64,000 nt of DNA from Parvibacter caecicola (lineage in GTDB: Bacteria; Actinomycetota; Coriobacteriia; Coriobacteriales; Eggerthellaceae). Within the stretch, counting starts at the first letter, position 1. Every line of letters begins with the position of its first letter. The position numbers were made by a program, and so were the translations under genes. Location: NCBI RefSeq assembly GCF_003725335.1, contig NZ_QIBY01000009.1:21116-85115 (forward strand), given 5' to 3'. Below, in pieces: positions 17,425 to 25,636 of this stretch. The notes below the pieces were generated by a model. That model had not been told where the DNA came from, did no database searches, and saw only the letters and a list, made by a program, of their open reading frames with translations.

Positions 17425-18267
17425 ATGATGGACGCAGTCACAGCATCCGAAAAGAGAATCATGGAGCCTGAGAAGGAGCAATGCATGCAGAGCACACGGG
17501 CGGAAGCCGCCGCCGCTGAAGCGAAGATGGGCGTTGAGGGGCTCAACCTTTACTACGGAGAGTTCCATGCTCTCAAAGACGTCACACTCGATTTTCCGAA
17601 GAACGAGGTGACGGCCCTGATCGGACCTTCGGGATGCGGCAAGTCGACGTTGCTCAAGACTTTGAACCGGATGAATGACCTGATGGACGGCTGCCGCGTG
17701 GACGGGTGCGTCTCCTTGGATGGCGACGACATCTATGGTGACCTGCCGGTCAATGACCTCCGCCGCCGCGTGGGTATGGTGTTCCAGCAGCCCAATCCCT
17801 TCCCCATGAGTATCTACGACAACATCGCCTTCGGCCCGCGTACTCACGGGATCAAAGGCAAAGAAGAGCTCGACGTGATTGTGGAACAGTCGCTCCGTAA
17901 TGCCGCCATCTGGGATGAAGTCAAGGATCGCCTGAAGAAGAGTGCCCTTGGGCTCTCGGGTGGCCAGCAGCAGCGCCTGTGTATCGCACGTGCGCTTGCC
18001 GTTCAGCCTGAAGTGTTGCTGCTTGACGAGTCCACGAGCGCACTCGACCCGATATCCACAGCGAAGATCGAGGATTTGGTCATCGAGCTCGCATCGAAAT
18101 ACACCGTGATCATGGTCACGCACAATATGCTGCAAGCCATTCGCGTATCTACCAAGACCGCGTTCTTTCTCCTAGGGGAGATGGTTGAGGCAGGTGACAC
18201 GGATGCGCTGTTCACGCATCCGAAAGACAGTCGAACAGCCGACTATGTGTCAGGTCGCTTCGGCTAA
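17425..18267 (+). CDS. pstB: Phosphate ABC transporter ATPase PstB
   Basis: A 280-residue ATPase with Walker [10 protein letters not shown], the PstB-specific TLNRMNDL after it, Q-loop [15 protein letters not shown], signature [15 protein letters not shown] and Walker [13 protein letters not shown]. The N-terminus carries about 30 extra residues before the domain; an internal ATG at 17461 or 17485 could be the true start. No phoU, phoB or phoR gene follows in this window. Confidence 0.95.
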   Translation: MMDAVTASEKRIMEPEKEQCMQSTRAEAAAAEAKMGVEGLNLYYGEFHALKDVTLDFPKNEVTALIGPSGCGKSTLLKTLNRMNDLMDGCRVDGCVSLDGDDIYGDLPVNDLRRRVGMVFQQPNPFPMSIYDNIAFGPRTHGIKGKEELDVIVEQSLRNAAIWDEVKDRLKKSALGLSGGQQQRLCIARALAVQPEVLLLDESTSALDPISTAKIEDLVIELASKYTVIMVTHNMLQAIRVSTKTAFFLLGEMVEAGDTDALFTHPKDSRTADYVSGRFG

Positions 18268-18838
18268 GCAGAGCGAAATAGCGGCACTCCAGGCGCGGAC
18301 GCTGCAGGGCGAGATGTTCGATCTCAAGGACATCGCGGGGTCTTTGGGCCTTTTTTTCGGCGAGGGGCAAATCATGGCGGAGTACGCCCTAAGCGATGGG
18401 ATCACCGAGACCCTCTTCACCAAGACCGTCGAGCATGGAGCCTACGAGGGGTTCGATCACGGGGCTATCGCGATCTCCTACACGAACGCTGACCTGGCGA
18501 AGATCATCAGGACCGCCGCTTTCTCCGGCAAATCCCTAAGCCTCGTCATCTACCCGGACGGCAGGATAGCGCTTTCGACCAAAGAGGGTGGAAGCGTCTT
18601 TTCCAATTACCTGACGTACCTTCGCGCCGGGTCCAACCTCTCAGACGACCAGCTTGACCAGATGCATCTGGACTGAGAGGACGGCGAGAAGGGCGCAATC
18701 GTCTGCAAGCTGGGAGATGAGGACTACTACATCTCCTATATGCCTCTCGGCTACAGGGACTTTGGGCGCCTTCGTCGGGGGGACAAGAGAGGGGCTCTTT
18801 ATCAGGTTCAAGGGTTTTACCAGATGAGTAATTTATAG
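18245..18838 (+). pseudogene. Unknown gene interrupted by an in-frame TGA
   Basis: The frame encodes a protein rich in ordinary secondary structure (LFFGEGQIMAEYALSDGITE, AIAISYTNADLAKIIRTAAF) and stops at TGA 18674-18676 after QMHLD. The same frame then continues for 53 more codons with convincing protein sequence (EDGEKGAIVCKLGDEDYYIS...YQMSNL) to a TAG at 18836-18838. A nonsense mutation is the simplest reading; TGA recoding is a less likely alternative. The 5' end overlaps pstB in another frame; ATG 18314 is an alternative start. I recognise no family. Confidence 0.55.
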
Positions 18839-19333
18839 GCGCCGGTTCCCCAGATGTGGCTTTTCCAGATGCGGGTTTTCCCGTTCTGGCACAGACTGGG
18901 CGTTTTCAGGGTCGATGGGCTTCTCCTGCGGCTCGGCCTCCCCGTTGGCGGGCGGCTCTCGCGTGAACTCCGAGAGGATGGCGTAGCCGTCCGCCTTGAG
19001 CTCGGCGGCCACCTGCGCGTGCATGGCCGGGTCGTCGAGCGTGATCCAGGTGGCCTCCTCCGCCTTCAGGAAGTGGCCGTTCTCGCTGCGCTTGCGGGCG
19101 CGGATGATATAGCCCGAAAATTCCAGCTCCTTTCTCCCGGCTGACACGGCGTCCGCGCCGTCCCTCGCGAGGGACGCGAAGCCCTTGACGGCGAACACCC
19201 GCTCGGGGTTGTTCCCAAGCGAGCGTATCCGGCAGTAGATCCCCTTGGCCTTCGCCGAGAGGCCGCGGTCGAAGAACATGGCGTTCTCGACGAAGGCGAA
19301 GGAGCCCTTGCCCCTGTGGATGACGTTGCCCAT
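18833..19333 (-). CDS. Helix-turn-helix plasmid/ICE-type protein
   Basis: A 166-residue protein starting [43 protein letters not shown], followed by a winged-helix core ([37 protein letters not shown]) and a charged, disordered tail. This is the HTH_36-like arrangement common in replication or regulatory proteins of integrative elements. GTG 19336 is an alternative start. It lies just after a truncated parA that shares its strand, so it probably belongs to a decayed mobile element. Confidence 0.7.
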   Translation of the reverse strand: MGNVIHRGKGSFAFVENAMFFDRGLSAKAKGIYCRIRSLGNNPERVFAVKGFASLARDGADAVSAGRKELEFSGYIIRARKRSENGHFLKAEEATWITLDDPAMHAQVAAELKADGYAILSEFTREPPANGEAEPQEKPIDPENAQSVPERENPHLEKPHLGNRRL

Positions 19334-19361
19334 CACGCACCGCCCCGTCTGTCGCGGCGCG

Positions 19362-19496
19362 CTCGCCCTGCGGGTCGGCGTCCACGAGGAGCACCCTCTT
19401 CCCGCGATGCGCGAGGGCGATCCCCAGGCTCAAGGTGGTGGCGGTCTTTCCCGTGCCGCCCTTCTGGTTCGCTACTGCAATGGTTCTGCATGGCAT
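19362..19496 (-). pseudogene. parA: N-terminal remnant of a ParA/Soj ATPase
   Basis: Only about 45 residues remain: [22 protein letters not shown] with the deviant Walker A (KGGTGKT), then [13 protein letters not shown]. Beyond that the frame runs out of register under the HTH gene. A ParA protein is normally about 250-270 residues, so a deletion joined its 5' end to the next gene of the element. Confidence 0.8.
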
Positions 19497-19714
19497 GGCT
19501 CATGCGCCTCCTTCTGCGGTCGCCTTCATCGGGAGGCCAGACGGCCCGCGCGCAATGTGCGATGGGCGTGCGTTTCGCGAAAATACTGGAAGCGCACTGG
19601 AAATATCGGGGTTTCTCGAAAAGTCAAGAAGGGAGAAGAGTTTCCCTGGTTTCAGAAATAGCGGTTCTGAACTGGGGATTTCTCAACCATGCATTTCGCG
19701 TGTTTCGCGGGTGC

Positions 19715-19858
19715 TTACCTCGCTAGCAGCTTGACGAACTCGTCTACGCGCATCTCGCGCTGACCGTGCAAGACGTACCAGAGCCGCTTCCCATCCATGC
19801 CGATGCGACGTGCGCGCTCGGCGCACGAGATGCCTCTCAGCTGTCTTGCGCTATCCAT
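19715..19858 (-). pseudogene. Short HTH protein fragment (47 residues)
   Basis: Translation from ATG 19858 gives MDSARQLRGISCAERARRIG followed by MDGKRLWYVLHGQREMRVDE and a short tail. It is clearly related to the N-terminal part of the protein at 21927-22397 (RGIGMTELARRIGVDGKRLW). It may be a tiny DNA-binding protein or a remnant. Both copies lie on the minus strand and flank the aldo/keto reductase-TetR pair. Confidence 0.5.
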
Positions 19859-19912
19859 GATGCAAGCAACGCCGCTTTCGTCGATTACGCAAGAAACACC
19901 AACATGCCGGCA

Positions 19913-21100
19913 CTAGCGGCTCATCAGTTTCACGCCGAGCCTGACCAGGGCCGGGAGGCCGGGGACTTGAAGGCGGCGCTTCACCGACGTCAGCTCGCTC
20001 GGGATCTGGATATGCTGAGGACACTTCTCAATGCAGGCTCCGCATTTGACGCAATCGCTCGCGAAGCGCGCCTCACCCACCATGGCCCCCGATGCCGTGA
20101 TGTACTGGTGCATACCTTGGTACCAGCTATGAGCGAAAGAAGTGTTATAGGCAGCGAAGCACATGGGGATGTTGATTCCTTTGGGACACGGCATGCAGTA
20201 CCCGCACCCCGTGCAAGGAATCCGGTAGTTTTGTGCGATATGCTCACGAGCTTTTTTGATCGCGGTCTCCTCAGCAGCTTCGAGTGAGCCGGGAAACGCC
20301 GAGTCAGTCGTCTCAGCATTTTGCGACAGTTGATCAAGCGTATTCATGCCTGACAGCACCACTGTCACTTCCGGGTGGTTCCATACCCAGCGAAGGGCAA
20401 GCCGCACTGGATCGTCGCTCAGGCCGGCATCGGAAAGGGCGCGCCGCGCGCCCGCTGGCAATTCGCTTGCCAGCTTGCCTCCGAGAAGCGGCTCCATGAC
20501 GACGACGGGCAGACCACGCTCTGCCGCTGCCATGAGGCCCGCCGTTCCCGCCTGATAGTCCTCGTTCATGTAGTTGTACTGAATCTGGCAGAAATCCCAG
20601 CCGAAGGAATCGAGCAGCACAGGAAAATCTGCCTTGGGGCCATGGTATGAGAAGCCTATGTTGGTGATCCGACCCGACATCTTCTGCTCCGCTACCCAAT
20701 CCTCGAAACCCAGGGAGCTCAAGCGATCCCATGCCGAAGCGCTCGTCACGTTGTGGACAAGATAATAATCAACATGGTCGATGCGAAGCCTCTCAAGGGA
20801 GCGTTCCAGATACGTATCGAAATCGGTCGTCGCTTCGCATCGCGCGATCGGCAGCTTGGTGGCGATATGGACCCTCTCCCTCAGGCCGGGGTTGCGAGCG
20901 AATATCTCGCCGAGAGCCACCTCGTTCCCGTTGTACAGATAAGCCGTATCGAGGTAATTGATGCCGCGCTCGACGGCTTCCATGATGAGCTGCTCAGACG
21001 CGTCAATATCGATACGTCCTCCAGAAGAAGGGAACCTCATGCAACCGAAGCCCAGCGCCGACAGCTCGTTTCCATTTTTGGGATCGATCCTGAATTGCAT
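19913..21100 (-). CDS. Aldo/keto reductase with C-terminal [4Fe-4S] ferredoxin domain
   Basis: A 395-residue protein. Residues 1-290 form the AKR barrel (LGFGCMRFP, YLDTAYLYNGNE with the catalytic Tyr, HIATKLPI with the Lys, DYYLVHNV with the His position). The C-terminal third has two cysteine clusters, CTGCGYCMPCPKGINIP and CVKCGACIEKCPQHIQIP, for two 4Fe-4S centres. Such proteins are common in anaerobes; electron acceptor and substrate are unknown. ATG 21100 follows AAGGAG; a longer frame to 21139 runs into the operator region. Divergent from a TetR gene that probably controls it. Confidence 0.9.
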   Translation of the reverse strand: MQFRIDPKNGNELSALGFGCMRFPSSGGRIDIDASEQLIMEAVERGINYLDTAYLYNGNEVALGEIFARNPGLRERVHIATKLPIARCEATTDFDTYLERSLERLRIDHVDYYLVHNVTSASAWDRLSSLGFEDWVAEQKMSGRITNIGFSYHGPKADFPVLLDSFGWDFCQIQYNYMNEDYQAGTAGLMAAAERGLPVVVMEPLLGGKLASELPAGARRALSDAGLSDDPVRLALRWVWNHPEVTVVLSGMNTLDQLSQNAETTDSAFPGSLEAAEETAIKKAREHIAQNYRIPCTGCGYCMPCPKGINIPMCFAAYNTSFAHSWYQGMHQYITASGAMVGEARFASDCVKCGACIEKCPQHIQIPSELTSVKRRLQVPGLPALVRLGVKLMSR

Positions 21101-21126
21101 CGCGAGCACTCCTTGCGTAAAATTAG

Positions 21127-21166
21127 TTGCACAATGCAATTAACTATAAGTTGCGGTGTGCAACTT
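21127..21166. promoter_or_regulatory. Divergent operator between reductase and TetR genes
   Basis: AAGTTGC (21148-21154) and GCAACTT (21160-21166) form a perfect inverted repeat with a 5-base centre. TTGCA/TGCAA (21127-21139) is a second, shorter repeat with related sequence. The pair occupies the promoter space between the two divergent genes, as expected for TetR autoregulation. Confidence 0.6.
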
Positions 21167-21189
21167 GTCAAGGAGGCGGCAGAGTTACG

Positions 21190-21876
21190 GTGACCGAAGA
21201 AGACCGGACGTACCAACGCGCGCGGACGCGTGAGCAGAAGAACCAACGGCTCGATGGCATCCTGGACGCCACACGATCGATACTGGACGAAGGCTCGTAC
21301 CACGATGTCACCTTGAGCGCCATAGCCGAAAGGGTCGGGTGCTCGCGCGCCAATCTATCGCACTACGTCGGTTCTAAAGAGGAGATACTCCTGCTCCTGT
21401 ACATCCGGTCATTACGGGAGATCTTGGAAGCTATGAAAGGGATCGATCCCGGGTCTTTGGACGTGTCCTCCATAACAGGTCTCGAGGCCGCTTCGGACGC
21501 TCTAGCGGCGATGCTTGCCTCACACAGGGACTTCGGAAGACTTGGGGCGCTTTTGACGAGCATCATAGAGACCAATGTGCGCCTGGAATGCCTCGTCGAA
21601 TGCAAGCGCGAGATCATCGGAATGATGGCAGATGGATCGAGTCTGCTCGTTGAACGCGGCCTCTTCGACGAGCTGGCTGACTCCACCAGGTTTCTCATGG
21701 ATCTGTCGGACTATGTCGCTGGGCTCTACCCTGCGACCCATCCGCTCCCCATTCAGCGAGCCGCCTGCAAGGAGACGGGGTATCCGATTCTGTCGTATGA
21801 GGAGTCATTGCGTGACTTTCTGACCGTTCAACTCGTCGGCTATAAAGTGTTGAAGGAGAAGCGGGACGACTCGTGA
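21190..21876 (+). CDS. TetR/AcrR-family regulator
   Basis: A 228-residue regulator with an N-terminal HTH (ILDATRSILDEGSYHDVTLSAIAERVGCSRANLSHYVGSKEEILLLLY). The ligand domain shows no family-specific motif. GTG 21190 is chosen because AAGGAGG lies just upstream (21170-21176); the longer frame to 21127 would cover the operator. It probably represses the divergent aldo/keto reductase and itself. Confidence 0.88.
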   Translation: MTEEDRTYQRARTREQKNQRLDGILDATRSILDEGSYHDVTLSAIAERVGCSRANLSHYVGSKEEILLLLYIRSLREILEAMKGIDPGSLDVSSITGLEAASDALAAMLASHRDFGRLGALLTSIIETNVRLECLVECKREIIGMMADGSSLLVERGLFDELADSTRFLMDLSDYVAGLYPATHPLPIQRAACKETGYPILSYEESLRDFLTVQLVGYKVLKEKRDDS

Positions 21877-21926
21877 CCCCGCAGGCGGGCGCCCGCCGAT
21901 CCGAAGGCCGACGGGCTTGCAAGCTG

Positions 21927-22397
21927 CTATGCGGCGACCTGCTGGCCGCGCGGCTTGATGCGCGCCGTGTCGCCGTGGACGTAGTTATTGCGGTTCCACG
22001 AGTAGTCGCCGCCGTGATCGCACTTGGCGACGTACGGCAGGCCAGGGTACATGACCTCCCTCCTGTCGTTCGGCGCGTCGACCTCCACTGCGATGCGGTT
22101 GAACTCGGGCTGCCCGAAGCCGACGACCGGAAACGACTCCCACTTGCCGTAGACGCCATCGCAGAGCCACGCCTCGTCGCCGAGCCTCGCGTCCGAGGGG
22201 GACCTCCACCGAGTCGAGCACCCCGCCGAGCCGCAGCTCCTCGGGCATGGCCGCGTCTCGCGCCGACCGTGCAGGACGCACCAGAGCCGCTTCCCGTCCA
22301 CGCCGATGCGACGTGCGAGCTCGGTCATCCCGATGCCCCTCTTCTGCCGTTTCGACTCTATGAGGAGGGCGGCTTTCTGACTATCCACCATGAGCAT
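21927..22397 (-). CDS. HTH-domain protein, possibly frameshifted
   Basis: A 156-residue frame. Residues 1-48 are an XRE-like HTH (AALLIESKRQKRGIGMTELARRIGVDGKRLWCVLHGRRE). Residues 75-156 (ARLGDEAWLCDGVYGKWESF...GDYSWNRNNYVHGD) also look genuine. The middle section (TRPCPRSCGSAGCSTRW) looks out of frame, while the +1 frame there reads AAMPEELRLGGVLDSVEVPL, so two compensating frameshifts may have occurred. No family recognised for the C-terminal part. Confidence 0.45.
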   Translation of the reverse strand: MLMVDSQKAALLIESKRQKRGIGMTELARRIGVDGKRLWCVLHGRRETRPCPRSCGSAGCSTRWRSPSDARLGDEAWLCDGVYGKWESFPVVGFGQPEFNRIAVEVDAPNDRREVMYPGLPYVAKCDHGGDYSWNRNNYVHGDTARIKPRGQQVAA

Positions 22398-22412
22398 TGG
22401 ACAAGGCGCTAG

Positions 22413-23789
22413 CTACGTGGTCAGGTTTCTTCTCGTCCATAGTCGGAGGTAAACGAAGCCGATGAGGGCGGGCAGCACCGGCGCCGCCGCTTGCGCCGCG
22501 TAGACCCCGATGAAGCCGAAGCCCAGAGGGACGGACAGGAGCCAGGCCAATCCAGCCCTCACGGCGAAGGCGTCGATGAGGGAGTTCGCAAGGGCCAGCT
22601 TCGGTGCGCCCGAGGCCAGGGCGAACGAATCGAGGGCGTACATCGCCGCGTAGAAGATGCCGTTCACGCTGCAGGTGATGCGAAGATAGAGGACGGCCGC
22701 CTCGGTGAGTTCCCGGCTCGATTCCCCGAAGAAGGAGACGAGCCATTCCGCGCTCAGCTGTATGACGATCTGGATGCATACGGTGACGGCAACAGCCATA
22801 AGACAGCCCGACCTGGCGAACGTGACCGCCCGCTTGGGCATCCTGGCCCCGATGCTCTGCGACACCGCGGCGGAGACGGCCTGCCCGATGCCCCAGCAGG
22901 GAAGTCCTGCGATGGTGCTTATCTTGAGGCCGACCCCGGAGGCGGCGGCGATGGTGGGGCCGTAGGAGTTGAGCCACGCGGTCACGAAGACATAGGAGAG
23001 GTTGATGACGGCCTGCTGCACGGCCATGGGGGCGCCGACGCGGAGCACGTCCTGCCCGGCCGCCAGCGCCTTTTCCCGCTCCCTGACATCGCGCATGGAG
23101 CGGAGCAGGCTGCGGGCGGAGCTATACCTGCGCCGCGCGAGCCAGAGGGCGAAGACCGCTCCCGCGCCCTGGGCGGCCACGGTCGCAACGGCGGCACCGA
23201 CCACGCCGAGGCCGGCACCGGCGATGAGCACGAGGTCGAGGGCCACGTTCGCGACCGCGGAGAAGGCCATGATGGCGAGCGGGCCGACGGAATCCCCCTG
23301 CGCCCGCAGGAACGCGCACGCGGCGTTGAGCAGGAAAAGGCCGATCGCGCCCAGGGAAATCACTTCGAGATAGGCGGCCGTTTGGTCGAGCGAGGCCCCG
23401 GGGACGCCCATAAGCGAGAAGACAGGATGGGCGAGCGCCGTGCCTGCCAATGTTGTGGCCGCGGCTCCCAGCAGGGCGACTCCAAGGGATGCGGTGAAGG
23501 CGCGCCGTTGTCCCGCCTCGTCGCGAGCGCCCACGCGGTTGCCCACCGCGACGGTGCAGCCCGCCATGAGCCCTATGGCTATCGCGTTAATGATGAAGAC
23601 GATGGCGGAGGCGTTGCTGACCGCGACGAGCCCCGACTCGCCGACGACGTTGCCCACGACGCCCATATCGACGAACTGGTAGACGTATTGAAAGAGGTTC
23701 GCCGCGACGAGCGGGGCAGAGAACGCCGCCAGGCGCTTCGGTGCGCTCCCTTCCAAAAGGGACGGCGCATGTTCGGTGGTGTTTGACAT
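22413..23789 (-). CDS. MATE-family efflux transporter
   Basis: A 458-residue protein with about twelve helices, opening MSNTTEHAPSLLEGSAPKRLAAFSAPLVAANLFQYVYQFVDMGVVGNVVG, the NorM/DinF-type first-helix motif, and repeating the pattern in the second half (RVGAPMAVQQAVINLSYVFVTAWLNSYG). It exports cationic or flavin-like compounds using a Na+ or H+ gradient. ATG 23789 follows GAAAGG. A strong terminator and two hairpins lie in the leader, so expression is probably controlled by attenuation. Confidence 0.93.
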   Translation of the reverse strand: MSNTTEHAPSLLEGSAPKRLAAFSAPLVAANLFQYVYQFVDMGVVGNVVGESGLVAVSNASAIVFIINAIAIGLMAGCTVAVGNRVGARDEAGQRRAFTASLGVALLGAAATTLAGTALAHPVFSLMGVPGASLDQTAAYLEVISLGAIGLFLLNAACAFLRAQGDSVGPLAIMAFSAVANVALDLVLIAGAGLGVVGAAVATVAAQGAGAVFALWLARRRYSSARSLLRSMRDVREREKALAAGQDVLRVGAPMAVQQAVINLSYVFVTAWLNSYGPTIAAASGVGLKISTIAGLPCWGIGQAVSAAVSQSIGARMPKRAVTFARSGCLMAVAVTVCIQIVIQLSAEWLVSFFGESSRELTEAAVLYLRITCSVNGIFYAAMYALDSFALASGAPKLALANSLIDAFAVRAGLAWLLSVPLGFGFIGVYAAQAAAPVLPALIGFVYLRLWTRRNLTT

Positions 23790-23810
23790 GGAAAGCCTTT
23801 CGATGGGGTG

Positions 23811-23844
23811 AAAACAAAGAGGGAACGGACGCATGCCCGTTCCC
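23811..23844 (-). terminator. Intrinsic terminator inside the MATE gene leader
   Basis: On the minus strand GGGAACGG (23844-23837) pairs with CCGTTCCC (23828-23821), followed by TCTTTGTTTT. It ends only about 22 bases before the start codon, so transcription must read through it to express the exporter. Confidence 0.8.
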
Positions 23845-23849
23845 GTGCC

Positions 23850-23955
23850 CATCGTTCATCTGCGCAAGCCGAAGCAACCCGTGGCGGGTTGCGGGGGCTG
23901 ACGATTTATCAGGCTTCGCTCCGGTCAGCGTCTCGTCTATATGCTTCCGGAGCCG
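23850..23955 (-). promoter_or_regulatory. Structured leader RNA of the MATE exporter gene, candidate riboswitch
   Basis: Before the terminator the minus-strand RNA can form GCTCCGG (23953-23947)/CCGGAGC (23924-23918) and a long hairpin AGCC (23899-23896) ... GGCT (23870-23867) capped by GCAACCCG (23892-23885)/CGGGTTGC (23881-23874). The arrangement of aptamer-like stems followed by a terminator is that of a transcriptional riboswitch. I cannot match it to a named class. Confidence 0.5.
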
Positions 23956-24137
23956 TCCCAATGCAGAGCTTCATGGCTGTTCCTGTTGATGCGATTACTT
24001 GCACGCATGGATTATCCCACCGGGCGCAGGGGCTGGCAAGGAACGGTTGTGTAGTTTCCGATGAAGCCGCAACTTAGGGGCGATGCGGCGTACAGCTAGG
24101 CCGCTGCTCTCCTTGACTGTTTTTTGAGGAGAGGCCT

Positions 24138-24437
24138 CTAGGCTCCGATGAGCCCGATTATCTCCGCGATGTCCTCGGTGATCATCTGCACTTTGGACTT
24201 CTCTATCTGGATGTTGTCGCCGGCCGGAGAGGAGAAGGCAGCGCCGGCGCGCTCGAAGAGGGCGCCGGCCGACAGCGCGTACTCCGACCCTGGTCCTGAG
24301 TAGAAGTCATCGGAAGGGTCAGGGGGCACCACCTCGTTGATCATGACGACTTTTACGGAGCTTGCGTCAACCTCGACGTCGTTCACGAGGGCGCCACCCA
24401 AATCGAGGCGCGCCTCCAGCTCTTCCCGCACGTTCAT
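24138..24437 (-). CDS. Small conserved protein of unknown function
   Basis: A 99-residue acidic protein, MNVREELEARLDLGGALVND... ending in IQIEKSKVQMITEDIAEIIG. ATG 24437 follows GAGGAGGGGGG. The reverse complement of this gene, with its TATACTTG promoter and the flank, is partly repeated at 12474-12672. The C-terminal 25 residues are the best conserved part. I recognise no domain. Confidence 0.6.
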   Translation of the reverse strand: MNVREELEARLDLGGALVNDVEVDASSVKVVMINEVVPPDPSDDFYSGPGSEYALSAGALFERAGAAFSSPAGDNIQIEKSKVQMITEDIAEIIGLIGA

Positions 24438-24529
24438 ACGCAGCCCCCCTCCTCGCGCCCGTCCATGGCGCAGAACAAACATGGCAATGTGCGGCAAGTA
24501 TACCCCAGTGCCATATGTCAAGGCTGCCC

Positions 24530-24901
24530 CTACGCGAACAGCACGGCGTAGCAGACGGTGCCGGCGAAGAATGCCAGCACTGCTGCGCCGATGCCCAGCA
24601 GTACGCGGATGTACTTGCGCATGGTGGCCTTGGCTCCTTCCACATCGCTGTAAATGGATGAAATCTGCTTCTCAGACTCGTTCAGCGCGCGAACGTCTCC
24701 CACGTCCAGCCCGTGCACCAACTCGTCGAGGCTGATGCCGAAGTAGTCGGCTAGCAGCACCAGCCGCTGGAAGTCGGGATAGGACTGCCCCAGCTCCCAC
24801 TTGGACACCGTTTGCCGCGACACCCCCAGCTCGAAGCCGAGCTCTTCCTGGGAAAGGCCCTGCTTCTTACGCAGGGCCATGAGCCGCTCGTTGAATTTCA
24901 T
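24530..24901 (-). CDS. XRE-family regulator with C-terminal membrane segment
   Basis: A 123-residue protein. Residues 1-65 are a Cro/C1-type HTH (MKFNERLMALRKKQGLSQEELGFELGVSRQTVSKWELGQSYPDFQRLVLLADYFGISLDELV). A linker leads to one C-terminal helix (YIRVLLGIGAAVLAFFAGTVCYAVLFA), so the regulator is probably membrane-anchored. This architecture is frequent in Firmicutes and Coriobacteriia; targets unknown. ATG 24901 follows GAGGAAAGGAAG. Confidence 0.88.
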   Translation of the reverse strand: MKFNERLMALRKKQGLSQEELGFELGVSRQTVSKWELGQSYPDFQRLVLLADYFGISLDELVHGLDVGDVRALNESEKQISSIYSDVEGAKATMRKYIRVLLGIGAAVLAFFAGTVCYAVLFA

Positions 24902-25105
24902 GGCGCTTCCTTTCCTCGATGCCAGTATGAGCGCACTTAAATTCAAGCAGAAGGGGCGCCGTGCATCTACCAACCATGGTTGGAAATCTGTCAACCCAAG
25001 CCGCCAAAACACGCGATTGGCTGCACATTTTGGCGGGTCGGTGGGGAAACGCCGGCAAACTGAGGGGAATGGTGGCCTAGGCTCCCGCTTCGGCTTCTTT
25101 TTTTC

Positions 25106-25255
25106 GGCGCCGCTTACGAGTGGCTGACCGCTTTCGCCGCGCAAAAAGGGCTGCCGCAGCCCACGCGGTTCTACGAAATAGCGCAGATGAGGCTGCTGGA
25201 CACCGATCAGGCCAACTACCGCTGCCGCATTAGCGCCCCCGCCCCAACAAGGTGA
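25106..25255 (+). pseudogene. C-terminal gene fragment (effector-binding-domain-like)
   Basis: This frame, without start codon, encodes GAAYEWLTAFAAQKGLPQPT then RFYEIAQMRLLDTDQANYRC and stops at TGA. The AYEWL...RFYEI pattern recalls the C-terminal end of GyrI-like effector-binding domains, but this is a weak match. The 5' part of the gene is absent. Confidence 0.35.
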
Positions 25256-25636
25256 GCACGGGCCGCGCCAGGGGTTGTTTCGCGACGGATGGCCTTGGGC
25301 AAAACAGCTCTCTGCTCCATGCGTCCACCGCCTTGTTGGGCTTCCGTATGCCGGCATGTTTCGCACGGCTGACATTTCCCGAACTTGCCAGTAACTGCCC
25401 TGCGGTCCGCGCGACGGCGCGGCGGTGGAGGGCCATACTAGGGGGAAATGCTGCATCCGCTGCTCCGTTTTTGCTGGTGAGAGCCATGAAGCACTGCTCC
25501 TGAGTCGCCGAAGGCCCAAATCTTGCCGGCGGTTGCCGCGGTTGTGGCGAAAACCAGGAGAAGCGAAACGGTGGTTTACAAGAAGTTAGCTTTAGGTTAC
25601 TTTGTCGCCATACACGCTGAGAAGAAAGGTTCTGCC
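25256..25636. other. Leader region of the iron-type transporter operon
   Basis: I see no gene here. TTTAGGTTAC at 25590-25599 resembles half of a DtxR/IdeR site but the other half is poor. I looked for a cobalamin riboswitch, because FecBCD and BtuFCD importers look alike, and found no convincing B12 box. Confidence 0.35.

Noticed and set aside
25256..25636. Cobalamin riboswitch before the FecB/BtuF-like gene
   Set aside because: Fragments resemble parts of the consensus, but no B12 box and no coherent core could be aligned.
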